NCBI GenBank assembly: GCA_029747585.1
Contig: JAPEVF010000125.1
Coordinates: 70,424-102,071 of the forward strand
Origin: Pleurotus djamor
Lineage: Eukaryota; Basidiomycota; Agaricomycetes; Agaricales; Pleurotaceae
Direction of reading: 5' to 3'
DNA: 31,648 bases
Under the pieces are notes generated by a model that was given only the letters and a program-made list of their open reading frames with translations, searched no databases and had not been told where the DNA came from. Position numbers and translations under genes: made by a program. Of this stretch, positions 10,613-20,986 are shown one piece after another (position 1 is the stretch's first letter; each line of letters opens with the position of its first letter).

Positions 10613-13600
10613 TCAGATATAGAACATACTTTCCCTCAAGGAGGAGTGGACCTTCAGGGAATGTAATTAGTTCAGGACCAACTCGAGAGAGACATCATTT
10701 CGATACTCACCCCTTCGCCCCATCGCTTTTTGGCCGCATCAAACACTCTGGCTCGCTCCTCGTCACGATCGCTCTTCTTCGTCCCGCTCAACGAAGTCTT
10801 GTCGTCAGTTAGAAAATCGTTTATGTAACAACGTCCCCGCTCGCAGGCCAAGTCCGCATAGTAGGCAGCTGGAATCAAGCTAACTGCCTTCGTTGCACGG
10901 GCGTAGAGGTAACTGAAGTCATGGGCGCCAACTTGAATTTCATCGGCCCCCAATCCGTTCTCGTCGTAGATGATAACATAGTGTGTGGGTCGCACTTGGC
11001 CTTGGAGACCACTATGTGCTTGAAGGTAGAAATCATAATCAAAGCTAAAGGGGGGTCNTAAGACGGAAGGGAGGAGGAAGAGTCGAGAGAAAGGCTTACA
11101 CCGACGTTACACCTCGATCAACCACTGTCCCAGGTTTGGTGTTGCCGTTTTTCGAAGCCTCCGCTGAGGTGGTTGGGTAGAACCTGGCGTGGTGGCGTTT
11201 ACCGCAGATAATGATGGATAATTTGGGTCGATACACTTTACGACCTGCAGTACCGAGCCTTTGGAAGGCTTCAAAGATCTGTGCTAACTCCTCTTGGAGT
11301 ACAGTATCGTACTGGCCCTGTTACCACTGATCTCAGGACCGCATTCAGGTTTTGAGATTAAACAAAGGAAACATACCTCTGAGACACCGTCACGGAAAAT
11401 GAGGATGCGGTCCGGAAGGCCCTTGTTACGAGATTCAAAAAGGCGCAGTCGTTCTACTAGCATATCTCGAAGTTCATCCAGCATCTGTACAGGGGATTAA
11501 CACCATGGGGAAAATAACGCAAAGCGATAAAACATTACCTCCTTCTTGCTCTGCTGTACTCTTAAGCTAGCGGGAAATTGAACGAATTGGTGGTCGACGC
11601 TCGCAACGACCGCTGCAATTGATGGGGTGCCTTCGATGCTACCAGGGCCGGGGTGTGTCACGTCGATTCCGACCATCATGGTTTTGACTTTGGTTAGCCA
11701 TTGCATGGCCCGTCCGTCGAGGAGATGATTATGACCGCCGAGTTTAGTGTTCACCTTGAGGGCTACATTGGAGAAATACTGGTCCTGCTTCCTGGGATCT
11801 CCCAAGGCCTTTGAGGTCTGCATGTGCAATGTATGAATTCCAAGTTCGACATCTCCGATTCTTTTGATCCCTGGGTAGATGAAATTGTCGCGCTTTGAAA
11901 GGAGGACGAGGATGAAACTTGGGCGGGGGCTCTTGGATAGCTCGGTATTGATACGCTGCTTAATGAGACCCAAAGCCCTCAAACGAGCAGGGTCCTGATT
12001 CTCAGGAGGAAGAGGGTCGGTGACGAGGAGGTTGGGAAGCGCTTGAGGGATACTCATTCCACTTTTCCTTAATTTGGTCGCAAAGCCGCTGACAAGACCT
12101 TGTAGCTGGGGATCTTGAGGACCTTGGGCAAATGGGACTTGTCCGTCACGAACGACAAGGACCCACCAACTGTCAACCTTCGCAGGTTTGTGGAATTGGA
12201 CGTCCAAGATGTTCCAACTACCATCTCTAGCTTGTGTTCTCCCAACCTTGTAGGATAACCCAGGAGGCGGTAGCTCGCGGGCGGGTACGACGAGCATCTC
12301 GGAAGAAACCTCAATGCCGAAACCATTGAGGTGTGCTGGGCGCGTCTGTTGTGTCAGCCCAAGCTTGGTGAAGCCGTCATTGACAATTTTCTCTGCGTTG
12401 AATGCTGGAGGGTTGCACGCGATGCGGATCATTTCACGCGTTTCGTTGTCGTTGAGCTTTTGGAGGTATGGGACATCGGGTTCGATGGTGCAAAGCTCAG
12501 CGGGGATGAAGTTAGATTTCGCTTTACTGCCGATATCGATGACAGGTAGGTCATCAGCGTGCTTGAGTGTAATATTGTATTCTGCCAGGTGGTGAATGAG
12601 CAACGCACAAGGGTGAAGGGAGTGGAAGCAACGTACTGCGCTTGAAATACTGTTCGACAGAAACTCGACCTCCGAGTTCTTGGCATTCAAAAATCTCCTT
12701 ACGTGCGGTACGACTCCCTATGCCCTTGAGAGGCTTCTTCCGCTTATGGCCTAAGTGAGTCGTTGTGACCTTGATGCCTCTAGCAAACGTCCTCGGCAGG
12801 TTCGGCAAGCCTTGGCCTCGACCTTTGAAAGCATTGAGAACGTCCACCATGTTCCCTGGCGAATAAAAGGCAGTCATGCAGACATTTCTAGCAAGATGTC
12901 AGCCACAATGACCAGGGGAGTAGGGGGAGTACTTACACATTGACGGCGAGTCCACCGATAGTGGGCCGAACAGAGGAAAAGAACCCTCGTAGCGCCTCCA
13001 CGCCCGGACCAAGATAAAAGTGCTGTTCTTGGGGTAGGGGAGGGAAGAAGTGGCGATTTCGACCGACTCGGACGCCATTCCGCGCTGCATGTTGCTGCAT
13101 AACGAGGTTGAGTGCCCCAATCAAGGGCATGGGATCGTAATCACGACTCCCTGCCGACCCTTCAAGCTGCCTATTGACAGACGGTTAGCGATACCACAGA
13201 CGACCGGGTAGGGTGAAGTTTCGTACCGTTTTAACTCTTGAGGGTCTAAGACTGCAGTCTGTTTGATGGAGATGGTATATCTCTTGGCCTTCGGCGAAGG
13301 GATCGTTTGTCCTTCGTCTAGGAACGTTATTGAGACCTCGAGAGGTTGTGGAAGCGGCTGGGCCGAAACCAGTCTCGCGCTTCCATCATGTGCGATGTGT
13401 CCAACATACGGTATAAACGCTGGGCTTGTTTCTAGGAGTCGGAATATACGCGCTTTCAGGCGATTAATGTCTGTCTTGGGTAGTATGTTGACTTGATAGT
13501 CATATATCGGTCCGTCCGAGAGTCTCAGAGGGAAAAAGTTAGCGCGAACCGCTATCGCGCGTCCAGCAGTGCCGTAACCGGGGCGGAGAGGACGAACGTT

Positions 13601-13798
13601 CCGAACGGCGAGTCTGGAGAAGGACGCGACCAATTTGTCCTCTGAGGAGGCCACTTGGGGGTCGATTCGGGCAGGGACGTTTGCACTGAAAATAGCAGGT
13701 GGGCCACCGCGACCACCTCCACCTCCACCACCCCTTCCACCACCAGANCCGCCGCCGCGAGCAGTACAAGTCGCGCGCACCGAGTACGCCACGGTCAT
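10613..13798 (-). CDS. Argonaute (small-RNA-guided RNase)
   Basis: Binds small RNAs and silences matching transcripts in fungal RNAi. Domains in order: RGG/Gly-rich N-terminus (about 13700-13760), N domain, linker (ALNLVMQQHAARNGVRVGRN), PAZ (ITLKHADDLPVIDIG, FIPAELCTI; about 12550), Mid and PIWI. All four PIWI catalytic residues are visible: Asp in GIDVTHPG (about 11663), Glu in QQSKKE (about 11543), Asp in FRDGVSE (about 11390) and His in RPTHYVIIYD (about 10985). The 3' exons were joined by frame: SVFDYDFYLQAHSGLQGQ, then an ending in GVHSSLRESMFYI with stop at 10613-10615. At least seven introns. The N-terminus is uncertain: ATG at 13798 is the only start in this frame, the upstream Gly-rich stretch contains an N (13748), and a plus-strand gene begins in the same place. 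Function predicted as slicer-competent. Confidence 0.93.
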
Positions 13799-13811
13799 CC
13801 AGCGCCACAGN

Positions 13812-14476
13812 CGCCGTCAATCATCTACATTCAGTGGCGGGTCTGTGTTTTCCGGGGGACAGCAGAGTTCGCCAGCAAGTGAGGACCCTACCCGAAGCCT
13901 GATACGGGAGCGCTTCCGCGCCCGATGTGTGCAGAAGGCCGTCCGGGCGAGGGAGTTGGCAGTGAAGAAGAGACGCTACGACTATAGTCCCGGGTCTCAT
14001 GCTCATACAAGTGATGATACGGCTATGGATGATGATGACGAGGAAGATGATGAGGCTATTATGGAGGATGAGGTGATCTTTACGTCCACCATTAATTACC
14101 CTTACGCGTGTTGCTAACGAACTTTGACGTCTAGCTGTTTCGGCGTATTATGAATCATGCTAACAGGAAGTCTGTCCATGCATACCGCCTCTCATATGCC
14201 GAAGACGTGGGCTCTTCGTTCGATCCGGACATGGAGGACGTCGAGGCATGGGAGAGAGAGCTTCGAGGTTTGTTTCTCTTCTTGGGTCTATTTCGGGGAT
14301 AAGGCTAACCTCCTCTCGTAGAAGCCGAGGAAAATATCCCTGATGATATGACGGATGAAGAAATAGCAGCGTACGCCGAAGAGCAAGCTGCCCTCGCCGA
14401 CCTACAGGGGTTGGATATAGATGCCTTCTTGGACATGGAGCCTTTTGAAGGCATGGACATTGATACGTTGCCTTGA
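13812..14476 (+). CDS. Acidic protein, possibly related to RPA-interacting protein N-terminal domain; 5' end unresolved
   Basis: Three visible exons. The first holds RSLIRERFRARCVQKAVRAR, a basic block with the FRxRC pattern I associate with RPA-interacting (importin) proteins, then an Asp/Glu run. Splicing from the GTGATC donor (about 14072) to the TCTAG acceptor (about 14133) gives EDELFRRIMNHANRKSVHAYRLSY; a second intron (about 14269-14321) joins ELR to EAEENIPDD. The end, EEIAAYAEEQAALADLQ then FEGMDIDTLP, is acidic and helical; stop at 14474-14476. No zinc ribbon is seen, unlike animal RPAIN. No ATG occurs on the plus strand between about 13470 and 13921, so the start is missing: either an upstream exon antisense to Argonaute or sequence lost at the N bases (13748, 13811). 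Gene real, name tentative. Confidence 0.65.
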
Positions 14477-14984
14477 TGATGAACTATCCTGTATAACTAC
14501 ATATACTTGCTACTTTGTATACTAATCCAGTTGACTTCTTGAGCTTTTGAAGACTTTCGTCCAAACTAGGCTCGTAACTTCGATGTTTGGACTCCGACAG
14601 GGGATTTGAGGGGTCCTCAGAAGATGTAAACCGGCGTCGACGAGGACCAGGAGAGCGATGGTTACGAGGTGGGTCATCGAGTGCACTCCGGCGTATTTGG
14701 TCAAAGCTGAGAGCATCAAGGTGAAAGCGGTGACCTGGGATGTACTAGAACATCAATGATTCCATAACTTGTGTACGATTGGGGCATCGTAGCCATCGAC
14801 ATCGATTCGATTGTGATAACGGAGGAGAGGTCAAGTTGCGTGACCAATTCCAGAGATCCCCCTAATCATAATCAAGATCCGTACTCCGCTCCATTTCGAT
14901 ATAAATGTGCCAAAAGCAGGCTCAGAGTACGTTCACCTATCCCCTGATTAGACGGCTAACTTGTACTCGCACAATATCCAAACA
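14477..14984. other. Intergenic region with FKBP promoter
   Basis: 508 bp between the acidic-protein stop and the FKBP start. A 65-codon minus-strand open frame (14522-14719) has one hydrophobic stretch (THLVTIALLVLVDAGLHLL) but no family resemblance, so I do not call it. The only clear signal is the TATA box at 14900. Confidence 0.5.
14900..14905 (+). promoter_or_regulatory. TATA box of the FKBP gene
   Basis: TATAAA lies 80 bp before the FKBP ATG (14985), with no other TATA-like site nearer. This leaves a short 5' leader, as expected for a highly expressed small gene. Confidence 0.5.
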
Positions 14985-15616
14985 ATGGTACGCGTCCCTT
15001 CTCTCCAAATCTCATCGCGCCCGTATGTTCATCTCGATCCCTACGCGACATAGGGTGTGACTGTCGACGTCCAGAAACCAGGCGATGGCGTTAACTACCC
15101 CAAGATGGGCGGTAAGCACGCTCATCTATTGCATCGAATGCATCGCTCTGATATCTAGTCCAATCGTGGTAGACATGGTCACGATACACTACGTAGGAAC
15201 ACTCACGGACGGCACAAAGTTCGATTCGAGTCGAGATCGGTTAGCATCTCTCCCGTCGGGCTGAGGATGGCGCTTGACTGACGGCGCGTATGGCTAGAAA
15301 TGACCCTTTCCGCACGAAGATTGGCGTTGGAAAGGTGATCAAGGGCTGGGATGAAGGTGGGTTAATGTGGACCACTTGTGGCGGCAATCTACTCACTTCG
15401 TTCGACTGTGTGTTAGGTGTCCCACAACTATCGCTCGGTACCAAAGCGACCTTGACATGTACACCGGATTTTGTGTGTATCCTTTGCACATCTCATCGAT
15501 AAATGTGACATACTGACCTTCTTTGGCTCAAGGCCTATGGTGAACGTGGTTTCCCTCCCATCATCCCCCCAAACTCGATCCTCAAGTTCGAGGTTGAATT
15601 GCTTTCAATCAACTGA
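14985..15616 (+). CDS. FPR1: FKBP12-type peptidyl-prolyl cis-trans isomerase
   Basis: Cytosolic proline isomerase and receptor for FK506 and rapamycin, which through it inhibit calcineurin and TOR. The ATG at 14985 stands alone: a 66-nt intron (14988-15053) starts right after it, then [19 protein letters not shown] follows. Further exons give [58 protein letters not shown] and [20 protein letters not shown], ending VELLSIN at the TGA (15614-15616). The pocket residues match human FKBP12: Tyr in HYVG, Phe-Asp in KFDSS, Arg in SRDR, Phe in DPF, Val-Ile and Trp in KVIKGW, Tyr in AYG. The GFPP loop replaces the human His87 with Phe, as in yeast Fpr1. About 108 residues in six short exons; the expected length. 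Confidence 0.96.
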
Positions 15617-16567
15617 GGGCGTTGTTTCCTCCTTTCGCATGGTCCTGGTCGATTCGTTTTGGTGGCATTGGCATGCTTGTACCCGTATCTTTGGCACGAT
15701 GGTTTATGATATACAGCTTGTATGATTTCCCTTGCTTCGTGTTGGCAACTCTGTTTCTTTGAAATCTTGTTTCCCCGTTTGCTGTTGAGGGTGGTGCGTG
15801 GATCACATGGCCGTTCTGCACGGCGTGCACGGATTTTAGAACCTTAAGTTAATCGACAAGATGTGAAGAAGATTATCGCAGATGTCGTGCGCATGGAGTG
15901 GTGATCCCAAGATCATCTATCCCTATCAGGGGGCGATCTACCCCTATGTTCCTGTGATATTCCTGAAGGACCGGACTTTGCGTCTCCTGGCTGACTGTTT
16001 TGCCATGACATGTGAGATGGGCCGCACTTTTGTCGCATGCAAAGACGCAATATGAGAATATATAGTTTGGTAGCGTCTGTACAACTGTGGAGGAATGGCA
16101 GGAGGAATGAATTGTATTTGGCGGTGTTTGGCACATGTTGGAGGCGGAGTGCTCGAGTGTTGCTCGGAGGCGACCATTACTGCCTTCCCCATCGTCTCCT
16201 CCCCCCTTTCCCCCACCCGCCCTTTTCTCTCCTCTGGCCTTGGCTGGGACTTGCTCTTCATTGACGGCCCTTGACGCCATTTNCTTCGTTTTTTTCGGAG
16301 ATACGCTTTTACGACTGAAGAAGCTTTGCGATTCCCATACACACTCTTCATCTCCGCTCATATTTCACGACTTCACGACCATTTCTCGAGCATCCAGCAT
16401 CCGCACCCAAGTAGAACTTTGCATTATCGCAGAATTACGACCAGAACCCGGCTTATTCAAGTTGAACATCTAATCTTATCATACCTGTAAGTCCAGGAAA
16501 CACATATCCTCTGTGACTGTCGATTTATGCTGTAACTCCTCTCTCAAGGTTATTTTTTTCTCTCGCC
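15617..16567. other. Intergenic region upstream of the RasGEF gene, with a pyrimidine-rich tract
   Basis: 950 bp between the FKBP stop and the RasGEF start. From about 16180 to 16258 the plus strand is almost pure C/T, typical of fungal promoters just upstream of the transcription start. A minus-strand open frame of 162 codons begins with a real ATG near 16361 but only because the C/T tract is free of stops on that strand; it resembles no family. Confidence 0.5.
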
Positions 16568-19500
16568 ATGTACACTGCCCTCAGAATTGATACTTCAGTG
16601 AGGGCCATTGGTCCCTCGTCGAGCCGGAGCAGAGCAGCGTCGCGCAGTCGCACACCCGCCTCAGACGTACCGTTTGCCGTCAACGGGACGGCGTCTGCGA
16701 AGTGATTCCACCGCTTCGACTGCATCCTCTCTATCCATAATATCTCCTGTCTCCTCCTCCACAAATGCGTCATCGTCCTCCTTGCCTATGCAGCGCGACG
16801 ACCGCGAAGACAGCGTTGAAGAGCATCCGTCAAGCCCAACTAGTCCTTTCCTCGAGGACACAGTCCGCCTCGCACCCGAATTCGTACTCGCCATGCATGA
16901 TTACGCCCCGCAGCACCAAAGTGCTACCTGTCTATCATTCCGAGCTGGTCAGGTCATACATGTGTTGAACCGGGATACGAGTGGTTGGTGGGATGGTGAA
17001 TTGGAGGGAAGACGCGGCTGGTTTCCCAGTAACTATGTGAGCTCTCATGTTGATTCATTAACGGAAGAGGCTCTTCCCGACACGCCTGCTGTGAGTCATT
17101 GCTACGCCCTCCATCATTAATTGCAGTATTAAACGGGAACAGCGGCAACGCAAGGGCCATACTCATTCCATGTCAACTTCATCGGTTACCTCATGGGCCA
17201 CGGCCTCTTCATCGGAAAACGCTAAATCGCATTCAAGACGTCCTTCAACCGCAGAAACAGCGGGTTCGGAAGGCGACACCTATCCACCCCTCATGATCAA
17301 TTTACTCCACGGCCTATCATTGCTGCAGAACGCTGTACGGGCCAACCGTATAACACACTTCCGACCTTCGACAGCGTGCATAATATCATGTGTGCGCTCC
17401 ATTCTTACTACTACTCAGTGTCTCCCCAAGGACGCACCACTCCTTCAGCAATTTCAGGTTCTAGCCATTGAGCGCAAACGGATTCTTTCTGTCCTAGCCG
17501 CATTGGTCACACAGGCAAAGAAAGCATCGGAGACAGACGGCGATGAAGAAAACCGCGAGTACGACATTGAAGTGATGCTGCGATTAGGTGGACAGGTCTT
17601 TGCGTATGTACGCAGGTTTCTAGCTGTGGCCGTTCAATGCGGGATCGACCTTCCCGACCGTCGTGATAGTATGATTTCAGTAACTGAATCGACGGACACC
17701 GAGGGTCCTGACGAAGACAATGACACCACCGGATCTATCTCTGTGGAAACCACTGCTGGACCATCATCTTCTACCATAGAGTTGATCGCAACAACTGGCG
17801 AAACATTGCGAGCACGGAGTCCTGCTGGTCGCTATCCTCCTGCTGCTAGTAATGGAACGGACGACGAATTCGACGATGCCGGGATGCCTCTGCTGCCACA
17901 TCGAAGCGTCGGGAAACTCAATAGGGCCAGGTTTCCTGTGCGGGATCGTCTGATCACCCGACACAAACCTGGCATGTCGTCTGTGGATAGCACTTCTTCG
18001 TCTTCTTCATTCTCTTCCCTCGACTCCAACGCACCACCACCTAAATCAGCATTCCCTGCCGGACCCACGTCAGCCGCCCAAGTCCTTGAGGCATTGCGAA
18101 GCACGCATGACCGGTATCTTTCGACTATTGCAGCCTTCATCGGCCACGCTCATTCACATTCCCGTTCATCTCACGCCTCAAGTACTGGCCATATGTATGA
18201 CCTTGTTCGAGAGATTGTTGAAAACGTCTGCAAGCTACTTACTATCGTCGAAGCTGTTCTCGGACACCCGGACATTCCGACATCGAAGGTGTTCACTCTG
18301 AAACAGGCCAAGGACGGATTGTATACTGTGACGAGTGAGTTGGCTGAATCGGTCAGGCTCTTGACGGTACAATCGCCCACATCGATGAGCGAAGAGGACG
18401 AGAAGCAGCTACTACTACGGTCGGCTACAGCTGCACTCAAATCGGGTGCGGACTGTGTGGCAGCGGTGAAGGTGTGCTTGGGACTGAATAGAGGATCAGC
18501 AGAACCGTTCGTCATTAAGTTCCCTGATCCTCAAGACGGCCCCTCATCTAGTGGTTTCACGACACGCCTACCTTCGTCTACGATACAGGCTATTTCGGGA
18601 TATCCTTCGAACGGCGTGGAAGATGAAGACCTTACTATTCAAGCGCAAACGCCGCCTTCAAGAACGAAGATGCGCGGCTCATCCTCTGGCTCAGATCAAA
18701 GCATTCTATCCCAACTTTCCTCGCAGCCATCGGAAGATACTGCCATCACCACACCCGATGACCATAAGCCTCTACCCCCGTTGACAATACCTATGCCTGA
18801 CTTGCCCATCGAACCTGATTTGCCATCACCGACTTCGATGGCGACGAGGACAGATGATGGTACGACTTGGGAGGGTAGTGCTCGTGGTCATGGCCGTGGT
18901 TATTCAGTGGATGAAAAACGGTATCATGGACAACTTCCTGCTGTCCCTCTCGAGGTCATTCAGGAAGCCACATCTGACCCGATCGCCTGGATGCTCTTAC
19001 ACGATCATCCTCAGGATGAAGTCGCGTACAACAGTGAAGGTGTCCTTGTCGGTGCCTCGCTGGATGTCTTAGTGGAGCGAATGACCCCCTACAATAGTAT
19101 TGTCGATCATGCCTTCGCCTCTGTCTTCTTCATGACGTTCCGCTTGTTCGCTTCGCCCGTGCAATTGGTCGAGAAACTTCTCGCCCGGTATAATCTGCAA
19201 CCTCCCCTCGGACTCAACGACGAGGAGGTCTTCCTCTGGGAGAGACAGAAGGGAGCTCCCATCCGATTGCGAGTATCCAATTTTGTCAAGACGTGGGTCG
19301 AGTTTCACTGGCGCTCATTGTCAGACGATGCTGCTCTTCCTGGCTTGACGGAGTTTGTCATGCAAGTTATTTCGAGACAATACCCTGGGCCAGCTGCAAG
19401 GATACTCGAAGTTCTGGATAATCGGCGACAGCACTCTGACTTTGCGACCAGCCCGAGGGGCGGGCGTGATCCGAGCAATACGAATGCTCCTGCTGTACCT

Positions 19501-20683
19501 CAGGGCGAGGTTCCTCGGCCGACTATGACGAAGACTCTCTTGTCTGCTCTTCGAAGCAAGAATTTTGCATCTATATCGATCACGGATTTCGATGCGCTCG
19601 AGCTTGCAAGGCAGATGACGGTCATGGAATGCAACCTTTATTGCGCGATCCTTCCGGAAGAAGTTCTGGAAACCGGTCAGGAAGGGGCAAAGGCTTTGAA
19701 CGTGAGAGCTGTGTCGACTCTGAGCACTTTGGTCACCGGCTGGGTGGCAGAAAGTATATTGGCCGAACTTGATCTGAAAAAGCGGACCGCACTGGTCAAG
19801 TTCTTCATCAAAGTCGCCGATGTAAGTTTGTTCTTTCCATTCTTTGATTCCCCGTTATCTTACGGAACTTTGTTATCTCTAGCGCTGTGTATCCTTAAAT
19901 AACTTTAGTACTTCTCGGTCAATTCTGGCTGCCCTGGATTCTTCCACGATATCAAGACTCCACCAAACGTGGTCGGTGAGTAAAATCGCGTTTGTTCATC
20001 TTTGGGAATAGCCACGCTTAATCTCGCTACTTCTAGGGTATCCCTCAGAAAAATAGGCTGCAACTTGAGGCTTTGAGAAAAATTGCTGATCATGGACGTA
20101 ACTACCATGAGTATCGGTCTCGGTTGAGGAACACAGCCCCTCCTGCCGTGCCCTTCCTAGGTCACTCTAAGTCCCCATCATGTCAAACAAAGTCTTACTA
20201 ACGTGGGCATTCCTGTAGGTCTATACCTAACGGACGTAACATTCTGCCGAGAGGGGAACCAATCATACCGTGTATCCCCTCGGAATCCGGACAAGAAGTT
20301 GATCAACTTCAACAAGTATCACAAGCTTGCCCGGATTGTCCAAGGTCATTTTCTATCCGTTGCTCTTATGACCTTCTCATCTTATCATGTTGACCCGGTA
20401 GATATGCAACGTTTCCAAATCCCTTATAACCTCAAGGCCATCAACGAGGTACATGAATACTTGAACGCTGCGTTTGAGAATTCAAAACGGAACGGTGATT
20501 TACAAGACCTGTATCGTCGGAGGTTAGTCACTCAATACGTGTGCATCCGCCTTCTTCTTTAACGCTTGTATCCGCAGCTTGGAAGTCGAACCAAAGCAGC
20601 CTGCAGACGCACCACCTGTCAGTGACATGCGACAACTTTTCAATTGGACTACACGCACACAACTTTCCTACTCATCATCATGA
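16568..20683 (+). CDS. Cdc25-like Ras guanine nucleotide exchange factor with SH3 domain
   Basis: Activates Ras by catalysing GDP release, feeding cAMP/growth or mating signalling at the membrane. ATG at 16568 starts MYTALRIDTS; an intron beginning GTGAGG at 16598 most likely ends at CAG 16664 (alternative 16637), both keeping frame. The SH3 domain follows (LAMHDYAPQ, GWWDGELEGRRGWFPSNYV; about 16890-17040). After a probable intron at 17091-17142, a long exon to about 19821 carries Ser-rich linkers, the RasGEF_N domain (DPIAWMLLHDH, TPYNSIVDHAFASVFFMTF; about 18980-19330) and the start of the catalytic domain. It continues through RSILAALDSSTISRLHQTW, RKIADHGRNYHEYRSRLRN, PFLGLYLTDVTFCREGN, INFNKYHKLARIVQ and IPYNLKAINEVHEYL. 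Stop at 20681-20683 after TQLSYSSS. About 1,200 residues, similar to other fungal Cdc25 proteins. Domain content is certain, exact 5' splicing is not. Confidence 0.92.
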
Positions 20684-20986
20684 ATTATCTCCTTGCATCC
20701 ATCTTCCCATCATTGGGGAACGTGTTCATATTGTCATTATTCATCATCCATTATTTTTTTTTCGATTTGTCCTTCGTTGTGGTTACTCTGTTATCGATGT
20801 GTTGTTATTTCAGGTCTTTCGCTTTTCTATTACTCATAATGTCTTTGCTATCTTCGCTAAATCTACATGTATCGACCCTTGTACGCTGCAGTCTATCCAC
20901 AACTCGTGTATAATTTACAAAGTCATGAGCTTTTCATAGCGATTGGAGAAAGCTTCGCTGTTCAATACACTTGCGTTCTGGAAGCA
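20684..20986. other. Tail-to-tail intergenic region
   Basis: The RasGEF gene and the F-box/WD-like gene end facing each other here. The region is T-rich with a T8 run near 20758, which suits 3' UTRs and polyadenylation signals. No gene is supported. Confidence 0.5.

Noticed and set aside
13635..13810. Plus-strand frame continuing upstream of the acidic-protein gene through a polyproline stretch
   Set aside because: It is the mirror of the Argonaute Gly-rich N-terminus and N domain, which are certain; its apparent polyproline is the reverse of the GGN repeats.
14522..14719. 65-codon minus-strand frame with a hydrophobic stretch
   Set aside because: No family resemblance, no splice-consistent extension and a position in a promoter region; too short to support.
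15873..16361. 162-codon minus-strand frame with a true ATG
   Set aside because: Open mainly because the complementary C/T promoter tract lacks stops; composition is low complexity and no domain is seen. An N also falls within it.
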